DNA from: Patescibacteria group bacterium
GTDB taxonomy: Bacteria; Patescibacteriota; Minisyncoccia; Minisyncoccales; CG1-02-41-26
DNA length: 19,244 nt
Assembly (NCBI GenBank): GCA_020148085.1
Contig: JAHCRD010000005.1
Coordinates: 1 to 19,244, forward strand
Reading direction: 5' to 3'
The notes below the pieces were generated by a model that worked only from the letters and a program-made list of their open reading frames with translations, was not told where the DNA came from and did no database searches. The position numbers and the translations under genes are program-made. Shown piece by piece: positions 13,095 through 19,037 of this stretch. Within the stretch, counting starts at the first letter, position 1; each line of letters begins with the position of its first letter.

Positions 13095-13694
13095 CTAGCC
13101 AAATGAGCGAGGTTCGAAATTTAGTCGCCAGGGAACTTGATAACCGACCAGGTTTCCTTGATAACTGCCCACCAACCGTTTGTGACGTCGGTCTTGATAA
13201 GCTCTCGCTTCAACATACTGTCCTGTTCCGGTATAGGTCCAGGAGACAGCTTGTTCATATCCGGGGTAAAGATTCACCTCTATTCCATCAATATCTACCA
13301 CAACATACCAGCTGGTAGAATTTCTGATAGTAACAACAGTGGTGGCATAAGCAGTAGGAGTGTAGGTGGGTTGAGGCGAGGGGGAAACATAGACCACTTC
13401 CTTCTTTGGCCGGCATTCCGAAATCGCCTTACTCAGAAAGTAAATTCCTCCGATTACTAACAGTCTGTCTATATCTCTGTCGGTGAATCTTATTCTTATC
13501 TCCTTCCTGCACTTGCAGTGCCTACGATATCTGTGGCATCTGGGACATCTCCACTCTCTATGATATTGCCGACCATCTCTCCGACGATAATCTTTTCTGC
13601 CACGTCCAGCATAAGCTGCCTGAGGAATCGTCATCGTTACCATCAAGAAAATCGCCAAACCTACCAAACTCAAAAACCTTAACCTCTTCTTCAT
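13095..13694 (-). CDS. Secreted Arg/Cys-rich protein of unknown function
   Basis: This gene encodes 199 aa. The frame is open further upstream, but ATG 13694 is chosen because GGAGG lies about 7 nt before it and a clean signal peptide follows (residues 1-29, ending AAYA). The mature N terminus is extremely Arg/His/Tyr-rich and carries CPRCHRYRRHCKC (50-62), a likely metal-binding knuckle. A hydrophobic patch IDRLLVIGGIYFLSKAI (75-91) may associate with the membrane. A Pro/Thr linker (103-117) leads to a C-terminal beta-rich domain (about 118-190; TIRNSTSWYVVVDIDG). I do not recognise the family. It is a monocistronic unit between its own promoter and terminator. Confidence 0.75.
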   Translation of the reverse strand: MKKRLRFLSLVGLAIFLMVTMTIPQAAYAGRGRKDYRRRDGRQYHREWRCPRCHRYRRHCKCRKEIRIRFTDRDIDRLLVIGGIYFLSKAISECRPKKEVVYVSPSPQPTYTPTAYATTVVTIRNSTSWYVVVDIDGIEVNLYPGYEQAVSWTYTGTGQYVEARAYQDRRHKRLVGSYQGNLVGYQVPWRLNFEPRSFG

Positions 13695-13729
13695 TTTATC
13701 ATCCTCCTTTATTTCTTTCCTTTTATTTT

Positions 13730-13744
13730 TTTTCAATCTATATT
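13730..13744 (-). promoter_or_regulatory. Conserved leader box (copy 2)
   Basis: The minus strand reads AATATAGATTGAAAA, about 25 nt downstream of the -10 and about 35 nt before the ATG. Near-identical boxes occur in the leaders at 14957-14972 and 18797-18812. Confidence 0.5.
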
Positions 13745-13766
13745 CAATTAAAAAGTTTCTATCCCT

Positions 13767-13795
13767 ATTCTACCAAATAAAAGATGGTTTGTCAA
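13767..13795 (-). promoter_or_regulatory. Promoter of the secreted Arg/Cys-rich protein gene
   Basis: TTGACA (13790-13795) and TAGAAT (13767-13772) on the minus strand, 17-bp spacer. The upstream operon's terminator ends about 10 bp before the -35. Confidence 0.8.
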
Positions 13796-13804
13796 ATGAA
13801 AATA

Positions 13805-13844
13805 GCGCGGGAGATCATCGTCAATTAAGACAGTGTCCCCGCGC
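13805..13844 (-). terminator. Intrinsic terminator of the regulator operon
   Basis: GCGCGGG (13805-13811) pairs with CCCGCGC (13838-13844), with further partial pairing in the loop. It is followed on the minus strand by TATTTTCATTT. It lies 4 bp after the XRE regulator stop at 13849. Confidence 0.8.
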
Positions 13845-13848
13845 CTTA

Positions 13849-14205
13849 TTACTTCTCTCCAAGTCTTTTGATAAGTTGCTCAACAACTTTTTTCTCTTGA
13901 GGATTTAATTTTCTGGAATTTTTGAGCAAGTTTAACTCCTCTTCCGTTCTTGCAATTCCTGCTATTTTTCTGTTTTCTCCAATAAAATAGTCTATTGGAA
14001 CGGAAAAAGTTTCTGCTAACCTTTCTAGCATATTCAATGATGGATATTGATTTCCTGACTCTATTTTATTTACATAACAATAGCTGATTTTCTTCCCGGT
14101 CTTTTCGGTCACTAACTTAGCGGTTTCTTTCCAGGTTAAACCTCGCTTTTTCCTCAACTCTTTCAATCTTCTTCCTATTCTCTTCCGCAGATCTTCTTTA
14201 TTCAT
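13849..14205 (-). CDS. XRE-family (Cro/CI-type) transcriptional regulator
   Basis: This 118-aa DNA-binding protein has an HTH_XRE domain at about residues 9-70 (GRRLKELRKKRGLTWKETAKL, then YCYVNKIESGNQYPSLNMLERLAETFSVPIDYFI), the usual five-helix pattern. The remaining ~45 residues (EEELNLLKNSRKLNPQEKKVVEQLIKRL) resemble the short helical C termini of stand-alone regulators. GGAGAG lies 5 nt before the ATG. It is the last gene of a three-gene operon beginning at 14924. It is a natural candidate to bind the repeated palindrome next to the -35 elements at 12993 and 15028 (inference). Confidence 0.9.
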   Translation of the reverse strand: MNKEDLRKRIGRRLKELRKKRGLTWKETAKLVTEKTGKKISYCYVNKIESGNQYPSLNMLERLAETFSVPIDYFIGENRKIAGIARTEEELNLLKNSRKLNPQEKKVVEQLIKRLGEK

Positions 14206-14218
14206 CTCTTCTCTCCAT

Positions 14219-14464
14219 TTAAATTACTCTGTACTTCTCCAAAAACTCGAGAATATCTCTCGAGTTCTCATCAATTTCTTTTCCGTATTTCTTTATTTTC
14301 TCTGGTCTCGGTAAGGGCTCTCTGGTTAGAAGTTGAGCAAGTCCCGAAATAACTGCAGCACAATTTCTTAGGTAATGCTGACAGTTCTCTAAAGAAGGCA
14401 ACTCTACCGTTCGGGTAGATTTAAGCTCTTCTTCGGTTAGGGCGTGCCTATGGCTAAGTCTCAT
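14219..14464 (-). CDS. 81-aa protein resembling a lone histidine-kinase dimerisation domain
   Basis: This short helical protein has CQHYLRNCAAVISGLAQLL at residues 28-46. It lines up well with a histidine-kinase H-box plus helix 1 (H-x-L-R-N followed by a small-residue helix ending in AQLL), with H30 in the phospho-acceptor place. The second helix, KIKKYGKEIDENSRDILEFL (56-75), matches DHp helix 2. No ATPase domain, sensor or receiver follows, and none is encoded nearby. Similarity to DHp is judged by eye only; Spo0B-like or coincidental helical hairpins are alternatives. GGAGGG lies 7 nt before the ATG. It sits between the unknown 148-aa gene and the XRE regulator. Confidence 0.7.
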   Translation of the reverse strand: MRLSHRHALTEEELKSTRTVELPSLENCQHYLRNCAAVISGLAQLLTREPLPRPEKIKKYGKEIDENSRDILEFLEKYRVI

Positions 14465-14477
14465 GATTTTCCCTCCT

Positions 14478-14924
14478 CTAACTTATTTCCGTATATCTTT
14501 TCAAAACTAATTTCCACTGGGGAGTAAGCACACTTTTTCTATTGGGAATTCCACCATATCCCAGAGAAAGAACAAAATAGCCACATTTTTTATAGTCTTT
14601 TTTGAAGACCTCAATTGCTTCTTTTTCCATCTCTGCTTCACCAGTGATAGTCCAGTAATTTTTACCTCGCCTGATTTCTAAAATCACTTGAACATCTACA
14701 AACCCTTCTTTCTTTACCCATTTTTTTCTTTTATTAAAAATTACTTTCGCTTCATCAGGAGTGATTTTAGCTTTTTTAACAAATCTCAAAAGTCTCTCTG
14801 CTCCCTCTTTGCTGTAAGATAGAATAATTGCTGGATATCTCTTGTCAGGAATTTCTGGATCACCACCTAGATACCCATACAATCCCACTGTCACTTTCTT
14901 AGCTGGTTCTACTATAAAATGCAT
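14478..14924 (-). CDS. Protein of unknown function, 148 aa
   Basis: I do not recognise this protein. It is a soluble, Lys-rich alpha/beta protein with no signal peptide. Visible pieces are MHFIVEPAKKVTVGLYGYLGG at the start, a helix SKEGAERLLRFVKKAKITPDEAKVIFNKRKKWVKK, two strands VDVQVILEIRR and YWTITGEAEM, a helix AIEVFKKDYKKC, and a Gly-rich strand YFVLSLGYGG. GGAGG lies about 6 nt before the ATG. It heads the operon with the DHp-like protein and the XRE regulator, behind a near-perfect promoter at 15005-15033. A role in sensing or regulation is suggested only by that context. Confidence 0.78.
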   Translation of the reverse strand: MHFIVEPAKKVTVGLYGYLGGDPEIPDKRYPAIILSYSKEGAERLLRFVKKAKITPDEAKVIFNKRKKWVKKEGFVDVQVILEIRRGKNYWTITGEAEMEKEAIEVFKKDYKKCGYFVLSLGYGGIPNRKSVLTPQWKLVLKRYTEIS

Positions 14925-14956
14925 TACATTCCTCCTTTATTTGTCTCTTTTTATTC

Positions 14957-14972
14957 TTTTCCAATCTATATT
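14957..14972 (-). promoter_or_regulatory. Conserved leader box (copy 1)
   Basis: The minus strand reads AATATAGATTGGAAAA in the leader of the 14924 operon, followed by AATAAA and then the Shine-Dalgarno sequence. Apart from this box, the promoter, the repeat and two hairpins, I see nothing coding in the 308-bp gap 14925-15232. The gap also has a direct repeat AACTATGTAAT twice at 15119-15141. Confidence 0.5.
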
Positions 14973-15004
14973 TATATTCAAACTAAAAAGAGCAATGATT
15001 CCTC

Positions 15005-15033
15005 ATTATATCGAATAAGAGATAATTTGTCAA
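15005..15033 (-). promoter_or_regulatory. Consensus promoter of the regulator operon
   Basis: On the minus strand TTGACA (15028-15033) and TATAAT (15005-15010), both perfect, with a 17-bp spacer. It drives the genes from 14924 to 13849. Confidence 0.88.
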
Positions 15034-15061
15034 CCCTTCACCTTTGGCGAAAAGTGAAGGG
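15034..15061. repeat. Inverted repeat abutting the -35 (copy 2)
   Basis: CCCTTCACCTTT and AAAAGTGAAGGG around a 4-base centre. It differs from the copy at 12999-13026 at two of 28 positions and again touches the TTGACA directly. Confidence 0.75.
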
Positions 15062-15081
15062 TAAAGTTTTTATGTAAACAA

Positions 15082-15113
15082 ATAGTGCAGAATCAATGTT
15101 GACCCTGCACTAT
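15082..15113 (-). terminator. Intrinsic terminator of the secretin operon
   Basis: ATAGTGCAG (15082-15090) pairs with CTGCACTAT (15105-15113), with extra GTCAA/TTGAT pairing inside. It is followed by TTGTTT on the minus strand. Confidence 0.7.
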
Positions 15114-15158
15114 ACTATAACTATGTAATAACTATGTAATTTTCAAAGAACAATTGCG

Positions 15159-15191
15159 GTTGGGGCGAAGCCCAAAGGCATGCGCCCCAAC
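15159..15191. terminator. Strong G/C hairpin downstream of the secretin gene
   Basis: GTTGGGGCG (15159-15167) pairs with CGCCCCAAC (15183-15191), with GCCC/GGGC pairing in the loop. A T run follows only on the plus strand (TTTTTCCTCC). On the minus strand it would be a 3' stabilising stem ahead of the terminator at 15082. Confidence 0.55.
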
Positions 15192-15232
15192 TTTTTCCTC
15201 CTTCCTACCGTCCTGAGCGACGCTTTCTATCT

Positions 15233-16585
15233 TCACTTGACTGAGGTCGCACCCCAGACAAGTAAGCCGAAGAGGACTAGCCCAAGCAAGGAATTCCCTT
15301 TCTTTTTCTTTGTTAGCGATTCCGGGTTCAGTTTCAAGACCTCATCCAAGAAGGTATCTTTATCGGCAAATCTCTCTTCCCATAGCCTTGGTGTAACAAA
15401 TATCAACACTTCTACGTTTTCAGTTTCCCATCTCTTTCCAGGAAGCAGGAGGTGGGTAATGTTTTTCTTAGCCCTCTGGCTCAAACCACCTACAATGAGA
15501 GTCTGACCATTCTTCAATGTCACCCTGCTTCTCACGGTATTCTCACTTATAATCGGGAATAGCAAATTTCCTTGTTCTACTTGACCCTCAGCATGAGCTA
15601 CCGTTATCTCCAGCTTCTTCAGGGTAATAACGTCATCCTTCACCAGAGGTATCGCGCTGAGGCGAATGGGAGTTTCTACCTCTACAACTTCCGTGTAAAT
15701 GATGTTGTCCTTGTCTCCTTCTCGCTGATAAGGATAGCTGGTAGTTGGTCTCCATGTTTTTTTGACAAACTCTATCTGAAGGGGATACCCTATCTCTCCA
15801 ACTACCGAAGGGCTTGCTTTTATCTCAGCATATCCTTTTCTGGCAATCATATTGATTCTAGCAAGAAATTTAGAGGCATTTTCGGTGATATACAAACCTC
15901 CGAAACCGGTGATGACTCTGACAAGTTGACGGTCTATCTTTTCAACTGCAGTTCCCCATTCATACTCTGCTTCAGTAAATCCTAGGGCAGCCAACCAACC
16001 TTCTCTGAGAATTGTTACGCAAGCTGAAACAGTTACCGTCTCCCGGGGAGTATCAAATACCTCAGTGAAATATCTATATATTTTCTGCCTTATCCGTTCG
16101 GGTGCATGAACAAATATCCGGTTTCTTTCTGGATCAGCTTTACAGAACCTTTGGTGGTAATTATCAAGCGAGGAAAGAGCTTCCTTTACATCATCCGCGT
16201 AGAGCAAGGTTATGGCTACCGGGTCGCCGCATAGCTCTTGGAAAGTATCGTTCTTCTCATCAATCGGGGCAATCATGTATACCTCTTTTTCTTCTGGGAA
16301 GATATACTGAACCTTACCCCAGATATAAGAAGCGCTACACATCATATCCAGCGCTGTCTCCAAAGAAACAGGATTCTCACTCCAGTCTACAACAGTGAAC
16401 ATTCCATCAACTGCCTCATCAACCTGAATATTTACTCCATATTCCCCTGCTATAGCCGCTGCTCCCGCACTAATTTGGGTGTCAGGTTTGAACGTAAGGT
16501 CCACCATGAGTTCTGAGTAAGCAGCAGAAGCAAAAGAGAGAACTAAGAGAACCCCTAAGAACAACAAACCCAATTTTCTTAACAT
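15233..16585 (-). CDS. Compact secretin (GspD/PilQ/pIV-like)
   Basis: This gene encodes 450 aa. The frame is open 18 codons further, but ATG 16585 follows AAGGAGGT by 6 nt and begins a typical signal peptide (MLRKLGLLFLGVLLVLSF...). An N0/STN-like domain covers about 25-105 (TFKPDTQISAGAAAIAGEYG). An N1/NolW-like domain follows (ITLLYADDVKEALSSLDNY ... NRIFVHAP, about 125-165). The C-terminal secretin beta domain has ASPSVVGEIG, LKNGQTLIVGGLSQR (about 365-379) and VEVLIFVTPRLWEE. Secretins form multimeric outer-membrane channels for type II/III secretion, type IV pili and filamentous phage. This one is short, close to phage pIV length, and ends in an unusual hydrophobic C-terminal helix (LLGLVLFGLLVWG). 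No GspE-type ATPase or pilin gene is nearby. Confidence 0.88.
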   Translation of the reverse strand: MLRKLGLLFLGVLLVLSFASAAYSELMVDLTFKPDTQISAGAAAIAGEYGVNIQVDEAVDGMFTVVDWSENPVSLETALDMMCSASYIWGKVQYIFPEEKEVYMIAPIDEKNDTFQELCGDPVAITLLYADDVKEALSSLDNYHQRFCKADPERNRIFVHAPERIRQKIYRYFTEVFDTPRETVTVSACVTILREGWLAALGFTEAEYEWGTAVEKIDRQLVRVITGFGGLYITENASKFLARINMIARKGYAEIKASPSVVGEIGYPLQIEFVKKTWRPTTSYPYQREGDKDNIIYTEVVEVETPIRLSAIPLVKDDVITLKKLEITVAHAEGQVEQGNLLFPIISENTVRSRVTLKNGQTLIVGGLSQRAKKNITHLLLPGKRWETENVEVLIFVTPRLWEERFADKDTFLDEVLKLNPESLTKKKKGNSLLGLVLFGLLVWGATSVK

Positions 16586-16643
16586 CTTCTGACCTCCTTC
16601 CTTATTTTTTTCTCTACCTCTACTTTTCCTTTCTTCCAATTAC

Positions 16644-18206
16644 TTATCCTCCTTTCTCTTTTACGATGAATTCCTTAACTGCTGAAACGCTTTTTCCGTC
16701 GTAAGAAAAAGTGGCTTCAACAAGATACTCGCCGGATGGTAAACTGAGAGGGGCCAGAAACTCTTTGATTTCTTCAGGGAAAGTCACCATTTTGTCAGCA
16801 AGGGGTACAGTTCCTAAAAATTTTGGCGACTCTTTTTCTTTAAGAAGAAACTTTAAGCCTCCACTCAGATAAAGATGAGTATTTCCGGTATTTCGAAAAC
16901 TCACCCTTGAAAAGAGTTGCCCGTTTTCTTCACCTATCTCCAAATCAATTTCTCCGCTTCTTTCCAGCTTGCCAAACGAAATAAAGAGATTGGCTTCTTC
17001 AATCGTTTCCTCTCCTTCTTTGCTCGCTTTAAAGATGATTCTACTGTATCTTGTCCCATCTTCAGCTTCTTTGGGCTTTCGTACTCTTACTCTTACATTA
17101 CGTTTTCGTCGGACTTCGTATTCTGGCCTCCTTATTTCAATCCACTCATCACAACGAAACTTGGGACCCACCTCTTCCATTGGCTCAGTACTCACTTCAA
17201 TCTGGATATTCTCTTCCTCCTGATTCTGAACGGTGAAGAAAACACTGGTTCTGGAACTTACAGCCTCTTCTTCCAAGATAGTTGGCTCAACCCTGAAATC
17301 TACTAATCTTCCTATCTTAGCAGCCTCTACCATTTCAGCAGCTATTTTGAATGGAACCCTAGCTCTTGCTCTCCTCAATCCTCCATATTCAATCACAGCT
17401 TCTGCTATATAGTTACCTGGGGGCCATGGATTTCTGAAAACAGTTTCGAAAACCGAGGTACTGTCGGGCAGTATCCGGCTGGGAGAACCTAAACGGTATG
17501 GAGGTTTCAATCTCCTGCCTTTTTCATTTCTAAGAATTAGTGACCCTTCAGCAAATACGTGTATCCCTTTTCCCCGCTTTAAGTCGACTTGGTTCTTTAC
17601 AGTCGCTGCAACTACCAAAACATTCTCACCGTATTGGAGATACTCCTCGTTTTCGGAAGCCGGAAAAACTTTCAGCTCAGTTATAGACACCTTCGGTTTT
17701 GCTTCCCGACGCCCTAAGACACTTATGAAAAGTATCGTCTCTCCAGCTGCTTCGCCTATTGGTCCCTCCAGCTCTTCCTCTCCTTTAACATTAACTACCA
17801 CCGCTGCATAGCGACCTTCTGTTCTCCTTATTTTTTTAGGTACAGTTACCTCGCCCTTAATCTCTTGAGTCTCTCCAGGAGCTAAGATGAATTCTTTTGG
17901 TTGGATTTTAATCCAATCAACTGCTGACCATGGAGAGCTACCTAGCTCTAAATACTCAAACTCTTTGCCATCCTCGGTTTGTCGAATGTCCGTCAAACGA
18001 GCAACCACGTGAATCTTTGCTTTAATTGGATTCCCATAGATAATACTGAACTCTCCTTTACCACCAGGACTAACAACAATATCCTTTTTAAGTGGAGTAA
18101 TCGAGATGGGTATAGAGATTTGGGTTTGAGCAAATGTCCTTCCCCAGAAGGGAAGAAATAAGGAGAGAAAAGTCGCCATCATCAAAATCCCTATTTTCTG
18201 CTTCAT
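16644..18206 (-). CDS. Large secreted multi-domain beta-sandwich protein
   Basis: This 520-aa exported protein has a signal peptide (1-26, ending TFAQ). Several immunoglobulin/PapD-like beta-sandwich domains follow. The first (about 30-165) has the order typical of periplasmic-chaperone-like or WxLIP (DUF916-like) modules: VVSPGGKGEFSIIYGNP, WIKIQPKEFILAPGETQEI, VTVPKKIRRTEGRYAAVVV. Later segments repeat the theme (PGNYIAEAVIEYGG near 275, VFFTVQNQEEENIQIEV near 325, VSFRNTGNTHLYLSGG near 440, PSGEYLVEATFSYDGKSV near 490). No transmembrane anchor or catalytic motif is visible. A good GGAGGTGAT precedes the ATG by 3-4 nt. Position between the small secreted proteins and the secretin suggests a chaperone or structural partner in export (inference). 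Confidence 0.75.
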   Translation of the reverse strand: MKQKIGILMMATFLSLFLPFWGRTFAQTQISIPISITPLKKDIVVSPGGKGEFSIIYGNPIKAKIHVVARLTDIRQTEDGKEFEYLELGSSPWSAVDWIKIQPKEFILAPGETQEIKGEVTVPKKIRRTEGRYAAVVVNVKGEEELEGPIGEAAGETILFISVLGRREAKPKVSITELKVFPASENEEYLQYGENVLVVAATVKNQVDLKRGKGIHVFAEGSLILRNEKGRRLKPPYRLGSPSRILPDSTSVFETVFRNPWPPGNYIAEAVIEYGGLRRARARVPFKIAAEMVEAAKIGRLVDFRVEPTILEEEAVSSRTSVFFTVQNQEEENIQIEVSTEPMEEVGPKFRCDEWIEIRRPEYEVRRKRNVRVRVRKPKEAEDGTRYSRIIFKASKEGEETIEEANLFISFGKLERSGEIDLEIGEENGQLFSRVSFRNTGNTHLYLSGGLKFLLKEKESPKFLGTVPLADKMVTFPEEIKEFLAPLSLPSGEYLVEATFSYDGKSVSAVKEFIVKEKGG

Positions 18207-18229
18207 GTATCACCTCCTAAATCTCTTTG

Positions 18230-18772
18230 TCAGGGCACTATATTAGGCCTCTGCTCAAGAACTTTCACGATAACCTTCCCCTTGTTCTCGTAATTGCAAA
18301 CAGAATCACTTGGATGGGGCCTAATCTGTATCCACAACTTCTTCTGGATAACATTTAGATTTGACTCTACTGGAATACCATACACTACCCGTCCAGCCCT
18401 TTTCCAATTACCACTCTGTGGAGTACCACCTACCAATGCCAGGTAAGTCGGAATTACATCCCCCTCACCATTCTTTAAGTCGCCAAACTCAAAGACCAAA
18501 GCTATATCAGTATTACCTTGCAGTCTGACTTCAGCTGCCTCAACCGCAAATCCTACATACCCTCTCAATGGATCACGACTCCCTACCGGTCCGTCGCCAC
18601 TTCCGAAGAAAGCTTTGAATATTTGCCAGTAAAGTCCAGTAGCAGAAATCTTGAAATCTACATATGGACTTGGTTCTTCTGGTTCTTGCGGAAGCGGTTG
18701 AGCCATGACTGTGGGAGATATTAATAGTCCCACCGAGATCGCCAAAGTTACACTCAAAAATCTTCTCTTCAA
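18230..18772 (-). CDS. Small secreted protein, paralogue of the truncated gene at the right edge
   Basis: This 180-aa protein has a signal peptide (1-24, ending TVMA). A Pro/Glu-rich mature start QPLPQEPEEPSPYVDFKI and a beta-rich body follow (ATGLYWQIFKAFFGSGDGP; VGFAVEAAEVRLQGNTDIALVFEFGD). The start is TTG at 18772 with GGAGG 10 nt upstream. No in-frame ATG fits, and the ATG overlapping the Shine-Dalgarno sequence is out of frame. The C-terminal section KLWIQIRPHPSDSVCNYENK and the following GKVIVKVLEQ are nearly repeated in the gene at 19038-19244. No known family is recognised. It opens the operon containing the beta-sandwich protein (23 bp downstream) and the secretin, and is a plausible exported or assembled subunit. 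Confidence 0.78.
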   Translation of the reverse strand: MKRRFLSVTLAISVGLLISPTVMAQPLPQEPEEPSPYVDFKISATGLYWQIFKAFFGSGDGPVGSRDPLRGYVGFAVEAAEVRLQGNTDIALVFEFGDLKNGEGDVIPTYLALVGGTPQSGNWKRAGRVVYGIPVESNLNVIQKKLWIQIRPHPSDSVCNYENKGKVIVKVLEQRPNIVP

Positions 18773-18796
18773 CTTTAATCATCCTCCTTTCATTTA

Positions 18797-18812
18797 TTTT
18801 TCAATCCATATT
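18797..18812 (-). promoter_or_regulatory. Conserved leader box (copy 3)
   Basis: The minus strand reads AAATATGGATTGAAAA just upstream of AAATGAAAGGAGG. It matches the boxes at 13730-13744 and 14957-14972 in sequence and in its place between promoter and start codon. Confidence 0.5.
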
Positions 18813-18843
18813 TATCTCTTAAAGTACTTAAGATTACGTTTCT

Positions 18844-18872
18844 TAAACTATCACGTCTTCGAATTATGTCAA
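18844..18872 (-). promoter_or_regulatory. Promoter of the secretin operon
   Basis: A perfect -35 TTGACA (18867-18872) on the minus strand. The -10 is weak, TAGTTT at 16 bp or AGTTTA at 17 bp, suggesting activation or lower basal strength. Confidence 0.55.
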
Positions 18873-18894
18873 GTTTTTATTTCATCAAACAAAA

Positions 18895-18924
18895 AGAGCA
18901 GACTGGAGGTCCCTAATCTGCTCT
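18895..18924 (-). terminator. Intrinsic terminator of the right-edge gene
   Basis: AGAGCAGA (18895-18902) pairs with TCTGCTCT (18917-18924), with GGA/TCC inside. It is followed on the minus strand by TTTTTGTTTG. It separates the right-edge gene from the promoter at 18844. Confidence 0.82.
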
Positions 18925-18946
18925 ATTCAACTCCTAAATATTTCGG

Positions 18947-18980
18947 GAAGGACAGCCAGCTATGAACTTAGCTGCCCTTC
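18947..18980. other. Second hairpin downstream of the right-edge gene
   Basis: CAGCTA/TAGCTG (18957-18962 with 18969-18974) is extended by the outer arms GAAGG...CCTTC (18947-18980). There is no T run on the minus strand. It lies 58 bp after the stop at 19038 and before the terminator at 18895. Confidence 0.5.
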
Positions 18981-19037
18981 TTTCTAACTATTTTAGATCA
19001 GGGAGCCACCGCGTTTCAGGAATTTACCGCCGGTTGC

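Noticed and set aside
12290..15113. The series of palindromes as a CRISPR or IS-end array
   Set aside because: The repeats are not regularly spaced, have no uniform spacers, and most are followed by T runs as terminators. No cas or transposase gene is present.
12334..16585. Identification of the right block as an integrated filamentous phage
   Set aside because: The short secretin and small membrane proteins recall inoviruses, but no Zot-like ATPase, replication protein, integrase or adsorption protein is visible.
18573..18782. 69-codon minus-strand ORF whose ATG overlaps the Shine-Dalgarno sequence at 18780
   Set aside because: Its frame gives no signal peptide or sensible protein, while the TTG at 18772 yields a clear exported protein.
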